This document shows positions 11,111-20,368 of a stretch of 64,000 bases of DNA, one piece after another. The notes beneath the pieces are model-generated. The model was not told the origin of the DNA, made no database searches, and saw only the letters and a list, made by a program, of their open reading frames with translations. Origin of the DNA: Microglena sp. YARC. Taxonomy: Eukaryota; Chlorophyta; Chlorophyceae; Chlamydomonadales; Chlamydomonadaceae. The DNA lies in contig CM039465.1 in the NCBI GenBank assembly GCA_022414725.1, positions 20,048,690 through 20,112,689 on the forward strand, given 5' to 3'. A program made the position numbers and the translations under genes. Every line of letters starts with the position of its first letter. The stretch's first letter is position 1.

Positions 11111-14100
11111 CTAGGGCACGGCACGGACAAAACATAGTGTGCCCCCTCCACATGCTGTACAACTGGCCAGTTCTAACCGCACCACAGTTACTGACATACC
11201 TCAGGGATCTTGAGCTGCTCATAATGCAGTTAGGTGGCTGGCTTCTGGCTACCCATTGGGCACTCCACAGTATACGGAAACTACAGTTACTGACATACCA
11301 ATGTATTTTTACAGTCCAGGGGTAGCCAAATAGGCTAAAGAGACTTGCCCAACCTTGAAACCACAGTTACTGAGATACCGCAGGGATTTTGGGCTGTTCA
11401 TGATGGAGTAGTTAGGTGGCTGGCTTATGACTATTATCCACACCACAGTTACGAATCACATCATCTACACACACCACTTATCCTACCCACAACACAGTAA
11501 CTAATCACACCAAAGTTACTGACATACATCAGGGATCTTGAGCTGTTCACGATGGAGTAGTAGACACTCGGTAGCTGGCTTCTGACTACCCCAGGGGCAC
11601 TCTTCAGTGCGCCCTGGGGGGGGGGGGGGGGGCTAGGGCATGGCACGTTCCGAAAATAGTGTGCTCCCTCCCCATGCTGTAAAACTGGTCAGTTCTAATC
11701 GCACCACCACAGTTACTGACATACCTCAGGGATCTTAAGCTGTTCATGATGGAGTAGTAGACACTCGGTAGCTGGCTTCTGGCTACCCCAGGGGCACTCC
11801 ACAGTTCGCGCCCTCCCCATGCTGTAAAACTTGTCAATCCTAACCACCTTTCCGTCGTGGTCCTTGTTGAAGGCGCTTGAGTTGACAGCCTGCAGGGATC
11901 AGTCAAGGATATTTTTTATTATATATCATTTAGTCTGTTTGAATTCAAACAATACTCGTCGAGCTATTTTTATAAACTTTACAGCCTGCATGGATCAGTC
12001 AAGGATTTTTTTTTTTTATATCATTTAATATATTTAAATCAAACAATATTCGTCGGAGCTATTTTTATAAACCTTACAGCCTGCATGGATCAGTCAAGGA
12101 AGTTTTTTGTATGCAAACAATATTCGTGGAAGCTTTTTTTTAAGTTGACAGCCTGCAGGGATAAGTCAAGGATTATTTTTTAATACAAACGATATTCGTG
12201 GAAGCGGTTTTCATAAGTTCACAGCCTGCAGTGATTAGTCAAGGAAGTTTTAAATTATATATCTTGTACAAACAATATTCGGGGAAGCTTTGTTTTTATA
12301 TAGTTGACAGTCTGCAGGTATCAATCAAGGATGTTTTTAATTATAAATCTTTTATAAAAACAATCTCCGTGTAAACTATTTTTAAAAACAGTTTACAGAC
12401 TGCAGGTATCAGTCAAGGATGTTTTTAATAAATATCTTTTAATACAAGCAATATTCATGGAGACTACGTTTTTATATAATTGACAGTCTGCAGGTATCAA
12501 TCAAGGATGTTTTTAATTATATTTCCTTCAATACAAATAATATTTGTGTGAACATTGTTTACATCAAGTCTACAGGTCGCAGGGATCAGTCAAGGAATTT
12601 ATTTATAATTAGTCCTCTCGCCATCACAAGTGACGCGGACAATTGGCGGAGAGTGTTAGCTATCGCAGCGACAGGTGGCAACGGAATCGAGTGCAGCGGA
12701 CTGAAGCCAGGGTTTACGAGACAGTTAGGTCCAGGGTAACTTGTAACAGATGGACAACGCGGTGACCCTGGGGGGCTCCAGCCCCCCAGAAGGGGGGCTC
12801 CGCCAAAAAGTGAGATTCACAAACACTTTTGGCTCAATCTTGCCCAGAGGATCGAAACATACCATTCTCACACCATACCGTTTCAATTAGCTTTTCTTTC
12901 TTTTCCTGGAGCCATCCACTGGGCCATGCCCCAAGATATCAACAGTGCAAGAAAGCTGGCTGTGCTAGCTTCAAGGTGCAATAGGTTGCATCATGTTTGG
13001 ATGACTAGCCATTCAGGGGAGCTGCCTGGTGTTTTCCCTACTGCTCGTAGTTGAAAATAAACCGTTATGTCCCTCACAGCTCACCCCCCCCCCCCCCCCC
13101 CTCCCCCTTTGCCCTGGGCTCCCCTCTTATTCTCATTCTTAGCTCGCAATTGCTGACAGGAAATTGCAGATCGTTAACACTGGCTGAGAAATTCGAAACA
13201 CAGGGACAAGGGGTGGGGGGTGGGGGGTGGGGGTGAGGGGTGGGGCGGGATCAAAATAGGAAGTCTAAGCAGGTACTTGAGCAGACTCCCCTCAACCCCA
13301 CCCCACTACCACCCTCCCTAATCCCCACCCCACTTCTAACACCCTACCCCCATCCCCAGCCCACTTCAAGCACCCTACCTTGGTGATGTCGTACAAGGTA
13401 TCACTATCACCAGGCTCCTCTCCAGGCACTCGGAAGAGACGACGGGCAATGATATATTCACGTAGTGAGAGGAAGCTGAAGGGGAACTTGCGCATCCAGC
13501 GATACACCTGCAGGAGTTGTTAGTTAGGGTTAGTTAGAGTTAGTTAGGGTTAGTCATCCCCGTTCTGACGAATGGCTCGATGGTTGAGCTCCTAGAAAGA
13601 ACCAAGAAATTACCGGGTTCAAATCCCCATGGGTGCGATTTGGTGTTCGCGGTCGCTGTCAACTGCCATGGTAGCTTTGTCCAGGAAAAGTTGCAGCCCG
13701 TTCCCTGCTGCCGTAAGACAGGGCTCCCTTAATACCACGCCCCACCAGGAGTTATCATTACTAGGGTTAGTTAGAGTTAGTAAGGGTCAGTTAGGGTTAG
13801 TTAGGGACGGAGTCAGGCCCTTATTGACGGTGCTACTTGTTCTTGCCATACACCTGCATGGGGTGTTAGTTAGGGTCAGTTAGGGTTAGTTAGGGACGGA
13901 GTCAGGCCCTTATTGACGATGCTACTTGTTCTTGCCATACACCTGCATGGGGTGTTAGTTAGGGTAAGTAAAGGTTAGTAAGGGTTAGCTAGGGACGGAG
14001 TCAGGACTTCATTGACGGTGCTACTTGTTCTTGCAATACACCTGCAGGGGGTGTTAGTAAGGGTTAGTTAGGGTTAGTTAGGGTTATTTAGGAACGGAGA

Positions 14101-15636
14101 CAGGCCTTTATTGATGGTGCTACTTGTACTTGCCATACACCTGCAGGGGGTGTTAGTTAGGGTTGTAGCTAGGGCTAGAGTCTTTTGAGTTTGCCTTAAG
14201 AGCAAAAAAGCTGCCAGTGCTACATAAAGACACAGGTTCCTTTCCTTATAAATCCCTGGGCCTCTTTTGGGAATTACGCGCAGCAGCTTCTACCCAGCTC
14301 CATTAGCCAGTGACTTAGTCAAGCCCAAAGATAGGCAGCTAAATATTTCATTCAGGTTTGGCCCAAGGGTGGGTGAAAGAAGCTGTCTAGAAGCTTCTAA
14401 AAAGAAGACTTTCGTAGCCCAAAAAAGAAACAGTGAAGTTAAAGTTGAAGTGACACAGGCACTAGCTAGCTTCTGGTCTGGCCTAATGGCGGGTGAAAGG
14501 AGCTGCCTAGAAGCTGCTACTCATAGCCCAACAAAGAAGCAGTGAAGTTAGAGTTGAAGTGTCACTGGCACTAGCTAGCTTCAGGCTTGGCCCAAGGGTG
14601 GGTGAAAGGAGCTGCCTGGAAGCTGCTACTTGTAGCCCCAAAAAGAAGCAGTGAAGTTAAAGTTGAAGTGTAACTGGCACTAGCTAGCTTCAGGTTTGGC
14701 CCGAGGTTGGGTGAAAGGAGCTGCCTAGAAGCTACTACTTGTAGCCCAACAAAGAAGCAGTGAAGTTTAAGGTGAAGTGTCACTGGCACTAGCTAGCTTC
14801 AGGTTTGGCCCAAGTTTGGGTGAAAGGAGCTGCCTAGAAGCTACTACTTGTAGCCCAACAAAGAAGCAGTGAAGTTGAAGTTGAAGTGACACAGGCAGTA
14901 GCTAGATTCAGGTTTGGACCAAGGGTGGATGAAAGGAGCTGTCCAGAAGCTACCACATGTAGCCCAAAAGAGAAACAGTAATGTTACAATTTAATTGGCG
15001 TTTAGCGATAGCCAAAATACAATCAAACAAAAGCTACAAGGGATTTTAACTAATGCCGACAAAAGTTGAAGTGACACGAGGTCTTACCATTTCACGATTG
15101 GCGAACGATCCCTGATCCACCACCACCAACCACAACCAACCACCACCACCAACCTCCAACCACCACCAACACACATCCCCTTCAATTTGAGATCACCACA
15201 ATTCATAACTAATTCAGGAATGGGCCAAACATCACCAAACCAGGGGGAACTAACTCAGTTACAGGTCTTACCATCTCACGATTGGTGAACGATCCCTGCT
15301 CCAGAATCTTGTTCTCAATGATCATATCGTCCTGCAAGGGTTATACCATATTTGATCAATCATCTCTGTTTTATACAACCATATCGTCCTGCAAGGGTCA
15401 TACCATATTTTGTCAGTCGTCCAGGTTCAGTACGATCATATCGCCCCGCAAGGGTTATACCATGTGTTGTCAATCATCCATGTTCTCTATGATCATATCG
15501 TTACACAAGGGGAACACCAATTTCTCTCTCTCTATCATCATATAGTCCTGCAAGGGTTACGCCATTTTTTGTCAATTGTCAATTTGGTCAAAAACCTAAT
15601 TCGATTACAGTTACAACTGTTGGCGTCTTTTTTCTC

Positions 15637-15688
<52 letters not shown>

Positions 15689-17876
15689 ACTTTGATTTGG
15701 GGGTTCTCTCTTGAAGAGTGAGGAGGTGATATGCGGGTTCAACTGTTGGTATCCACTTAGTGTGCTCCCTGGGTTTTTTTATCACACGGGGGGGCTTTGA
15801 ATTCGAAGACGGAGAAAGAGAAAAACATCATGTGACACATGGGCTCAGGGGCAGGGGCAGTAACTCAAAAGGTTGACTCATGCACAAAGCGCCACACTGA
15901 CTAATGCACAAGGCGTCACACTGACTCATGCACAAAGCGCCACACTGACTCATGCACAAGGCGTCATTCTGACTCATGCACAAAGCGCCACACAGACTCA
16001 TGCACAAGGCATTACATTGACTCATGCACAAAGCGCCACACTGACTCATGCACAAAGCGCCACACTGACTCATGCACAAGGCATCACACTGACTCATGCA
16101 CAAGGCATCACACTGACTCATGCACAAGGCGCCACACTGACTCATGCACAAGGCATCACACTGACTCATGCACAAGGCGTCACACTGACTCATGCACAAG
16201 GCGTCACACTGACTCATGCACCAATCATCACACTGACTCATGCACAAAGCGCCACACTGACGCATGCACCAAGCATCACACTGACTCATGGACAAGGCAT
16301 CACACTGACTCATGCACAAAGCGCCACACTGACGCATGCACCAAGCATCACACTGACTCATGGACAAGGCATCACACTGACTCACCCAAGTAGGGCGTGT
16401 CTCATTGTCCAGGTAGAAGTCCATAAACTCATCAGCTGTCACATTAGCCGATAAAGTCAGCGTCTTGTATTCCGTCTTTCCATCCTTCAGAGCGTGCATG
16501 TAGAGTTTTGAACTTCAGAAAGTGGGTTTGTGGTAGCTTCGTGGGGTTAGGCCTCCTCTAGGGACAGCGTCCTGTTCGCATTATTTTAAAAACTATATGT
16601 ATTTATGATTAACTATATTCATTTAAACAACTTTGAATCGCTTTTTTCTATAGGGTCTGAAGGGCGCAGCCCCCTGATTTGATTTGTTTTGTTTTGGGGT
16701 GGGGGTGGGGGTGGGGGTCCTCTAGGAAACATGCATTTTGCACGTGGATGACATAACAGGGTTAACATCTTGTACTCTGTTTTCCATCCTGAAGAGCACA
16801 CATAAATAGGGACAGGCATATCATATGATGCTTACCTAAGACGAGGATGATATCATATATCATACAAATTGCATCATATGATATTGTATATAAATAGTAA
16901 CTGCAGCCTAGTCAGACTGCCGGCATCATATGATGACATTCCCTACACAGAAAACGATTGTTTTGGGTTCAGTTCATCAATGCTTTTTCTTTTTAGCCCT
17001 TCATGTCACGATTGGGCAAGTCCCTTTAGCCTATTTGGCCTACCCCTGGATTGTGGGATACATACATTCACACAAATATGTAAGAGGTTGGTTTGGTTTG
17101 GTTTGGTTTGGTTTGGGTTTGATTTGGTTTGGTTTGGGTTGGAAGGGTTTGGTTTGGTTTGGTTTGGGTTTGATCTGGTTTGGTTTGGGTTGCTTTTGGG
17201 AGATACAAAGCTGGCAGGAGCACCCCGAAGGATACTAAGAGCAACATGGTGCTGCGTAAAGACAATGTTTCCTTTCCTTAAAATACCTAGAGGCCATCAT
17301 GACTTGTATGTCATTAAGCTCTATCTCCCCAAACACTGGTCAGATCCAGGTCAACAGATTCCAACCCACCTTCAGCATGCGCTGCCAATCTTTGCATTTG
17401 ATTATGTTTTGGATTTCCTTGTTCAACATCTGCTTTCAATCACCAGCGGAGGAGTTGGGAGAATCATCGTAGATTTGGCCTTAAAAAGTTGAGGTACGAG
17501 GTACGACTGCAAAAACAACTGGCTGCACGCATGGTGGTTCATTCTAACTCACCTTCAGAGTGCCTCGCCAGGCTGAGCATTTAATTATGTTTGGGATTTC
17601 CTTATTCAATATCTGCTCCCAACCAAAAGCGAAGGAGTTGGGGAAATTGTAGCAGATTTGACATTAAAAAATCGAGGTACATAGTACGACTGAAAAGAAA
17701 ACCCAGGTTGCACGCATGGTGGTTCATTCCAACTCACCTTCAGACTGCGTCGCCAGGCTTGGTATTTAATTATGTTTGGGATTTCCTTATTCAATATCTG
17801 CTCCCAATCACCAGCGAAGGAGTTGGGGCCCTCCATGTGCTCTTGGAAGAAGTCCAGATCCGCCTGGCCGACGTAC
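9812..17876 (-). CDS. START-domain lipid-binding protein (PCTP-like, plant type), N-terminus unresolved
   Basis: Six exons join in phase on the minus strand: 17876-17738, 16484-16386, 15331-15272, 13507-13379, 11889-11725 and 10273-9812 (TAG at 9814-9812), giving 350 residues. In order they read DWEQILNKEIPNIIKYQAWR, then EYKTLTLSANVTADEFMDFY, then DDMIIENKILEQG, then WMRKFPFSFLSLREYIIARR, then VVRIDKFYSM with ATECLLLHHEQLKIPE, then LARFAVKHGMWTFINKM. These match the START fold of phosphatidylcholine-transfer-type and plant START proteins, including the KFPF..S.REYI.ARR strand and the C-terminal helix. START proteins bind a lipid in a hydrophobic pocket, so a lipid transfer or sensing role is inferred. 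A serine-rich basic tail of about 120 residues follows the domain. The first listed exon starts mid-codon, so at least one upstream exon is missing; candidates are at 19406-19460 and near 20.1 kb. Nearly every exon boundary is flanked by tandem copies of itself. Confidence 0.87.
10275..10735 (-). repeat. Acceptor-side copies of START terminal exon
   Basis: Two decoy copies of the acceptor CTGCTGCAG plus about 30 bp of exon (NLACFTVKHG and NLAHFAVKLG on the minus strand) lie at about 10383-10440 and 10495-10540. They are embedded in a larger repeat with TCATTCAATTAGCACTGTAA units. The real exon is the outermost copy at 10273. Confidence 0.75.
10770..11720 (-). repeat. Donor-side copies of the START exon at 11725-11889
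   Basis: At least five degenerate copies of the exon's 3' end and its donor, reading like HHEQLKIPE then GTATGTCAGTAACTG, lie near 10788, 10921, 11194, 11374 and 11523. G-runs at about 11082-11109 and 11617-11633 fall in homologous positions of two units. Several copies keep a usable GT. Confidence 0.75.
11900..12605 (-). repeat. Acceptor-side array of the START exon at 11725-11889
   Basis: About eight units of 73-95 bp repeat the acceptor CCCTGCAG and the first exon bases GCTGT. On the plus strand each reads ACAGCCTGCAGGGATCAGTC, followed by an A/T-rich spacer with CAAACAATATTCGT. The real acceptor is the copy nearest the exon (11889/11890). Confidence 0.8.
12608..12815 (-). mobile_element. 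Dispersed repeat, GGCGGAGCCCCC family
   Basis: It starts or ends with GGGGGGCTCCGCCAA and contains CGACAGGTGGCAACGGA and GACGCGGACAATTGGCGGAG. Related copies are at 24519-24720, 44160-44345 and 60437-60650, with fragments near 6835-6960 and 31396-31440. They appear in both orientations, with a GC-rich hairpin at one end. Class unknown. Confidence 0.55.
12890..13064. mobile_element. Foldback MITE, CAGCAGCAGCTTCTAGG family, left arm damaged
   Basis: The core CCACTGGGCCATGCCCCAAG and the right arm GGGGAGCTGCCTGG with CTGCTCGTAG are present. The left arm is reduced to CTTTTCTTTCTTTTCCTGG. Confidence 0.6.
13310..13378 (-). repeat. Donor-anchored repeat at START exon 13379-13507
   Basis: Directly after the exon's donor (AAG then GTAGGGTG on the minus strand), units of about 28 bp repeat GTAGGGTG with AGAAGTGGGGTGGGG, giving two or three decoy donors. 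Confidence 0.6.
13510..14165 (-). repeat. Acceptor-anchored array of START exon 13379-13507
   Basis: Four decoys near 13850, 13935, 14038 and 14137 repeat the acceptor CCTGCAGGTGTAT or CCATGCAGGTGTAT with a downstream GTTAGTTAGGGTTAG stretch. A tRNA-derived SINE (13556-13762) is inserted between the real acceptor and the decoys, so the array is older than that insertion. Confidence 0.75.
13556..13762 (+). mobile_element. tRNA-derived SINE, copy inside the START acceptor array
   Basis: A-box-like TGGCTCGATGGTTGAGC, B-box GGGTTCAAATCCCC and the CAACTGCCATGGTAGC body are present, ending in AATACCACGCCCCACC. It lies in the intron on the strand opposite to the gene. Confidence 0.7.
14262..14990. 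repeat. Foldback MITE with its right half amplified in tandem
   Basis: One damaged foldback MITE (14262-14434) is followed by about five further copies of its right half. Each unit of about 118 bp carries GGAGCTGCCTAGAAGCTGC, AGCCCAACAAAGAAGCAGTG and AGTTGAAGTG. The last unit runs into a partial START exon copy at 15085-15112. Confidence 0.75.
15085..15112 (-). pseudogene. Partial copy of START exon 15272-15331 with donor
   Basis: The minus strand reads GGATCGTTCGCCAATCGTGA then AATG and a GTAAGA donor. It matches the last eight or nine codons of the real exon (QGSFTNREM) with two or three changes, about 185 bp downstream of it. Confidence 0.7.
15340..15560 (-). repeat. Acceptor-anchored array of START exon 15272-15331
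   Basis: Four units of about 60-65 bp repeat the exon start and acceptor: on the plus strand CATATCGTCCTGCAAGGGT with small changes near 15380, 15440, 15500 and 15545. The minus-strand acceptor TTGCAG is kept in at least three. Confidence 0.75.
15640..15686 (+). repeat. (GA)n microsatellite
   Basis: About 23 GA dinucleotides in an intron of the START gene. Confidence 0.95.
15870..16385 (-). repeat. 24-bp minisatellite grown from the donor of START exon 16386-16484
   Basis: About 21 units of 24 bp abut the exon. On the minus strand the first unit holds the true donor, GTGAGTCAGTGTGATGCC. Later units read ATGAGTCAGTGTGATGCC or ATGAGTCAGTGTGGCGC, so the donor GT has become AT in the copies. 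Long open frames on both strands here are by-products of the 3n unit. Confidence 0.85.
16735..16800 (-). pseudogene. Decayed copy of START exon 16386-16484
   Basis: The minus strand reads CTCTTCAG then GATGGAAAACAGAGTACAAG, matching the exon start (GATGGAAAGACGGAATACAAG) with changes that break the frame. It keeps a better-looking acceptor (TTCAG) than the real exon (CTGAAG). Confidence 0.65.
16807..16945. mobile_element. hAT-type MITE, TAGGGATCGGCA family
   Basis: Starts TAGGGACAGGCA and ends CATTCCCTA, with the family's ATCATATGATG interior and the GCCTAGTCAGACTGCCGGCA block. Flanks CACATAAA (16799-16806) and CACAGAAA (16946-16953) form an 8-bp target duplication with one mismatch. Confidence 0.85.
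17355..17690 (-). pseudogene. Two donor-side copies of START exon 17738-17876
   Basis: Two truncated, diverged copies at about 17360-17480 and 17550-17690 repeat the 3' part of the exon and its donor. The middle copy still has the GTGAGTTAG donor and a GCTGAGCATTTAATTATGTT block (plus-strand reading) shared with the real exon. Frames are broken. Confidence 0.75.
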
Positions 17877-17924
17877 CTAAGAGAGGGTATGGGGAGAGTG
17901 GAGTGAATATCTTTTGTTTTTAGG

Positions 17925-18245
17925 GTTAAGAGTTGTCCAGATCCGCCTGGCTCACACACCTAGAGAGGATATGAGGAGAGTGGAGTGAATATCTTTTGAG
18001 TTTAGGGTTTAGCGTTAAGGGTTGTCCAGATCCGCCTGGCTCACATATCTAGAGAGGATATGAGGAGAGCGGAGTGAATATCTTTTTGGTTTAGGGTTTA
18101 GGGTTGTCCAGATCTGCCTGGCTCACGTACCTAAGAGAGGATATGAGGAGGGCGGAGTGAACATCTTTGGGGTTTAGGGTTAAGGGTTGTATAGATCCAC
18201 CTGGCTCACGTATCTAAGACAGGATATGAGGAGAGCCGAGTGAAT
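17925..18245 (-). repeat. Acceptor-anchored array of START exon 17738-17876
   Basis: Four units of about 84-88 bp repeat the exon's first 20-25 bases and acceptor: on the plus strand TCCAGATCCGCCTGGCTCAC followed by a CTAGAGAGGATATGAGG block. Spacers contain TTTAGGGTT motifs. Confidence 0.8.
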
Positions 18246-18369
18246 ATCTTTTGGGTTAAGGGTAGGAAGCACAAAGCCCGGGGGGGTTGTGGGGGGGCAT
18301 GTCTGACTAGTTCAGCCATGCGTCGCCATGCATCGACGGAATAGCGTCGTGTCGCACACACACAAAAAA

Positions 18370-18550
18370 CAGTGCTACCAGCAGCAGCTTCTAGGAAGCT
18401 CCTGTGGCTTACTACCCAGCCAAACCTGTAGCAGCGCCGAGTATCTGGAAGCTGATAGAATCATCTTTCCAGTACTGTTGAACTCTTGAGGCTCATAGGC
18501 TGGCTCAGGGAGCTTCCTAGAAGCTGCTGCTCGCAGCCAAAAAGAATAGC
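18370..18550. mobile_element. Foldback MITE, CAGCAGCAGCTTCTAGG family
   Basis: Left arm CCAGCAGCAGCTTCTAGGAA, right arm GGGAGCTTCCTAGAAGCTGC. Both arms share the same A/T change from the consensus, so the arms have stayed complementary. Confidence 0.75.
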
Positions 18551-18689
18551 TATGGCAGGGGTGCTGGGAATCCTTGATTAACCTGTGTCCTGTCACCACT
18601 CACCAATCTTTCCCTATTGGCTCATCCCCTCCTTCCTTGGGTATCTCAATTGTATCCCCCTCCTGCGCATCAAATTAATTGCATCTTGT

Positions 18690-19395
18690 GTTGGGGTTTG
18701 AACCGGCCAAACTGTTTTGTGAGAGTGCTGGTACAATGTTGAATGGACAATGGGGTCCGAAATCAGCAGGCCTAACTGTTTTGTGAGGGTGCTGGTACAA
18801 TGCTGAATGGACAAGAGGGTTGGAAATCAACAGACAGTTTTTGTGTGAGGGTGCTGGTACAATGCTGAATGGACAAAAGGGTTGGAAATCAACAGCCCCG
18901 ACTGTTTTGTGAGGGTGCTGGTACAAGCTTGATAAGACCAAAGGATTCGGAAATAAACAGGTCACTTGGTGTGAGGGTGCTGGTACAAGATTGAATGGAC
19001 ATAAGGGTTGGAAATTAACAGGCCATTTATGAGTGAGAGGGTGATGATACCAGGTTGGGTGGACGAGAGGGTTGAAAACCAACAGGCCCAACTGTTGTGT
19101 GAGTGTACTGGTACAAGGTTGGATGGACAGAAGGGTCAGAAACCACTTTCAGCCTGGACCATGGAAGAAGGATAGTGACTGCACCAGTTGAGAAGCAGCA
19201 TATAATTGTATGGGTATTTTTTCACCCCAATCAACCTGGTACTGCACCAGGTGTGAAGCAGCATGTCCTTTTTACCCCAATCCATCTGGTATTGCACCAG
19301 GTGCGCAGCAGCATGTTATCTGTGCCCCCGTTCATCTGGTGATGCACCAGGTGTGCAGCAGCATGTTGCTTGTGCCCCTACCCTTCTGGTGCCAC
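18690..19395. repeat. Two minisatellites, 55-65 bp units
   Basis: From 18690 to 19130, about seven units contain GTGAGGGTGCTGGTACAA with GGACAAGAGGGTTGGAAAT. From 19195 to 19395, four units contain ATCTGGTATTGCACCAGGTG and GCAGCAGCATG. No exon is visible inside. Confidence 0.8.
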
Positions 19396-19405
19396 TCCAA
19401 CTGAC

Positions 19406-19460
19406 CTTAGCTCCCACGACCAGGTCCCTCAACCTGGGCACCAACCGCTGCCACAGCTCC
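19406..19460 (-). CDS. Candidate upstream exon of the START gene
   Basis: On the minus strand a TTCGCGCAG acceptor is followed by one base and 18 codons reading ELWQRLVPRLRDLVVGAK, then AAG and a GTCAGT donor. Codon use and helical character fit a real exon. It ends in phase 0, while the next known START exon (17876) needs two carried bases, so at least one more exon, or a different boundary, must lie between. Confidence 0.35.
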
Positions 19461-20023
19461 CTGCGCGAATGTGGGTGCCGTGAGTTACGCTCGAATGCAT
19501 GTGATACTTGCAGTGCAGAGTGATCGCGTCAGGTGGCATCGTGGCATCGTGATGTCTGCTGTTTACGTGTACACACTGTGCAGAATATAGACTGTGCACG
19601 CAGAGATTTCACAGAGTTCAGAGCTTCCATGCTGACTCATAGCACAGATAGGTGACGTCGAAGTGACCATATGGTCATAGTTTGCCTTGTTCAGCTGCTT
19701 ACCAGGCCAGGAGAGAAGCGTTCATGGCGAGCAGAAAATTGAAACCCCATAAGGGTAGCTGCAACAACCGGGAAATAATTAGATCAGGGAAGTACCGGAG
19801 TGGGATCGATGTTGAAAAGAAAGGACCCTACATATTGCGAAATTAAGGGTTCTAGTTGCCATAGCACTAGCATTGGCGACGCAACCGCTAGGATGAACGC
19901 GCTATCGCCAAAAAAATCGTCCATGCTGGGCCAGGGAAGCCCACGGGGTAAAAGCTAGGCGAAATCAATAAGGACAACGGGAACGTCTGACAGGTTCAGT
20001 AATAGGATCAGAGTAGCAAGTCG

Positions 20024-20368
20024 TAGATTACCTGCCATGTTGGCCTCGCCGAACCTCCACCAAAATCCAATCCAAGTGCCCAACGCCAGCACCAACCCTC
20101 CTCGACCCCGTGAAGTCCAGCTAGCGCTTTGAGAAAAGGGGTCCCCGGGAAGGGTCTCCTGGCGTCTCGGCACCTGCCGACCCGGACTTTTCTCTCTCTC
20201 CCCTCCTGGCCATCATTGCTTCCCTAATCGAGCGCTACGTAAATTCCTTTGATTGAACTCCATTCTTAATCAATCAGCCATCAATCACCTTTTCCGACTT
20301 CGCTCTGCTCCCACCTTTGCTAATTCATCAGCGCCACCGACGGTTTCTGTTCATTGCTATTCTACACC
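20024..20368. promoter_or_regulatory. Divergent upstream region between START gene and RRP42
   Basis: RRP42 starts at 20369 on the plus strand. On the minus strand, an open segment ending in ATGGCAG with a GTAATC donor (20030/20029) encodes GGLVLALGTWIGFWWRFGEA in one frame, resembling the N-terminal membrane helix of plant START proteins, but that frame lacks an upstream ATG. Another frame has an ATG near 20212. If either is the START 5' exon, the two genes share a promoter of under 350 bp. No TATA-like or named motif was identified. Confidence 0.3.

Noticed and set aside
13520..14165. TTAGGG-like telomere tract
   Set aside because: The units are GTTAGTTAGGG spacers of an acceptor array, irregular and intronic.
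15828..16499. 223-codon minus and 193-codon plus repetitive frames
   Set aside because: Both are by-products of the 24-bp array; only the part at 16386-16484 is coding.
18001..18250. Interstitial telomere repeats (TTTAGGG), also near 41347
   Set aside because: Only two or three motifs in a row, inside a splice-anchored array; not enough for a telomere remnant.
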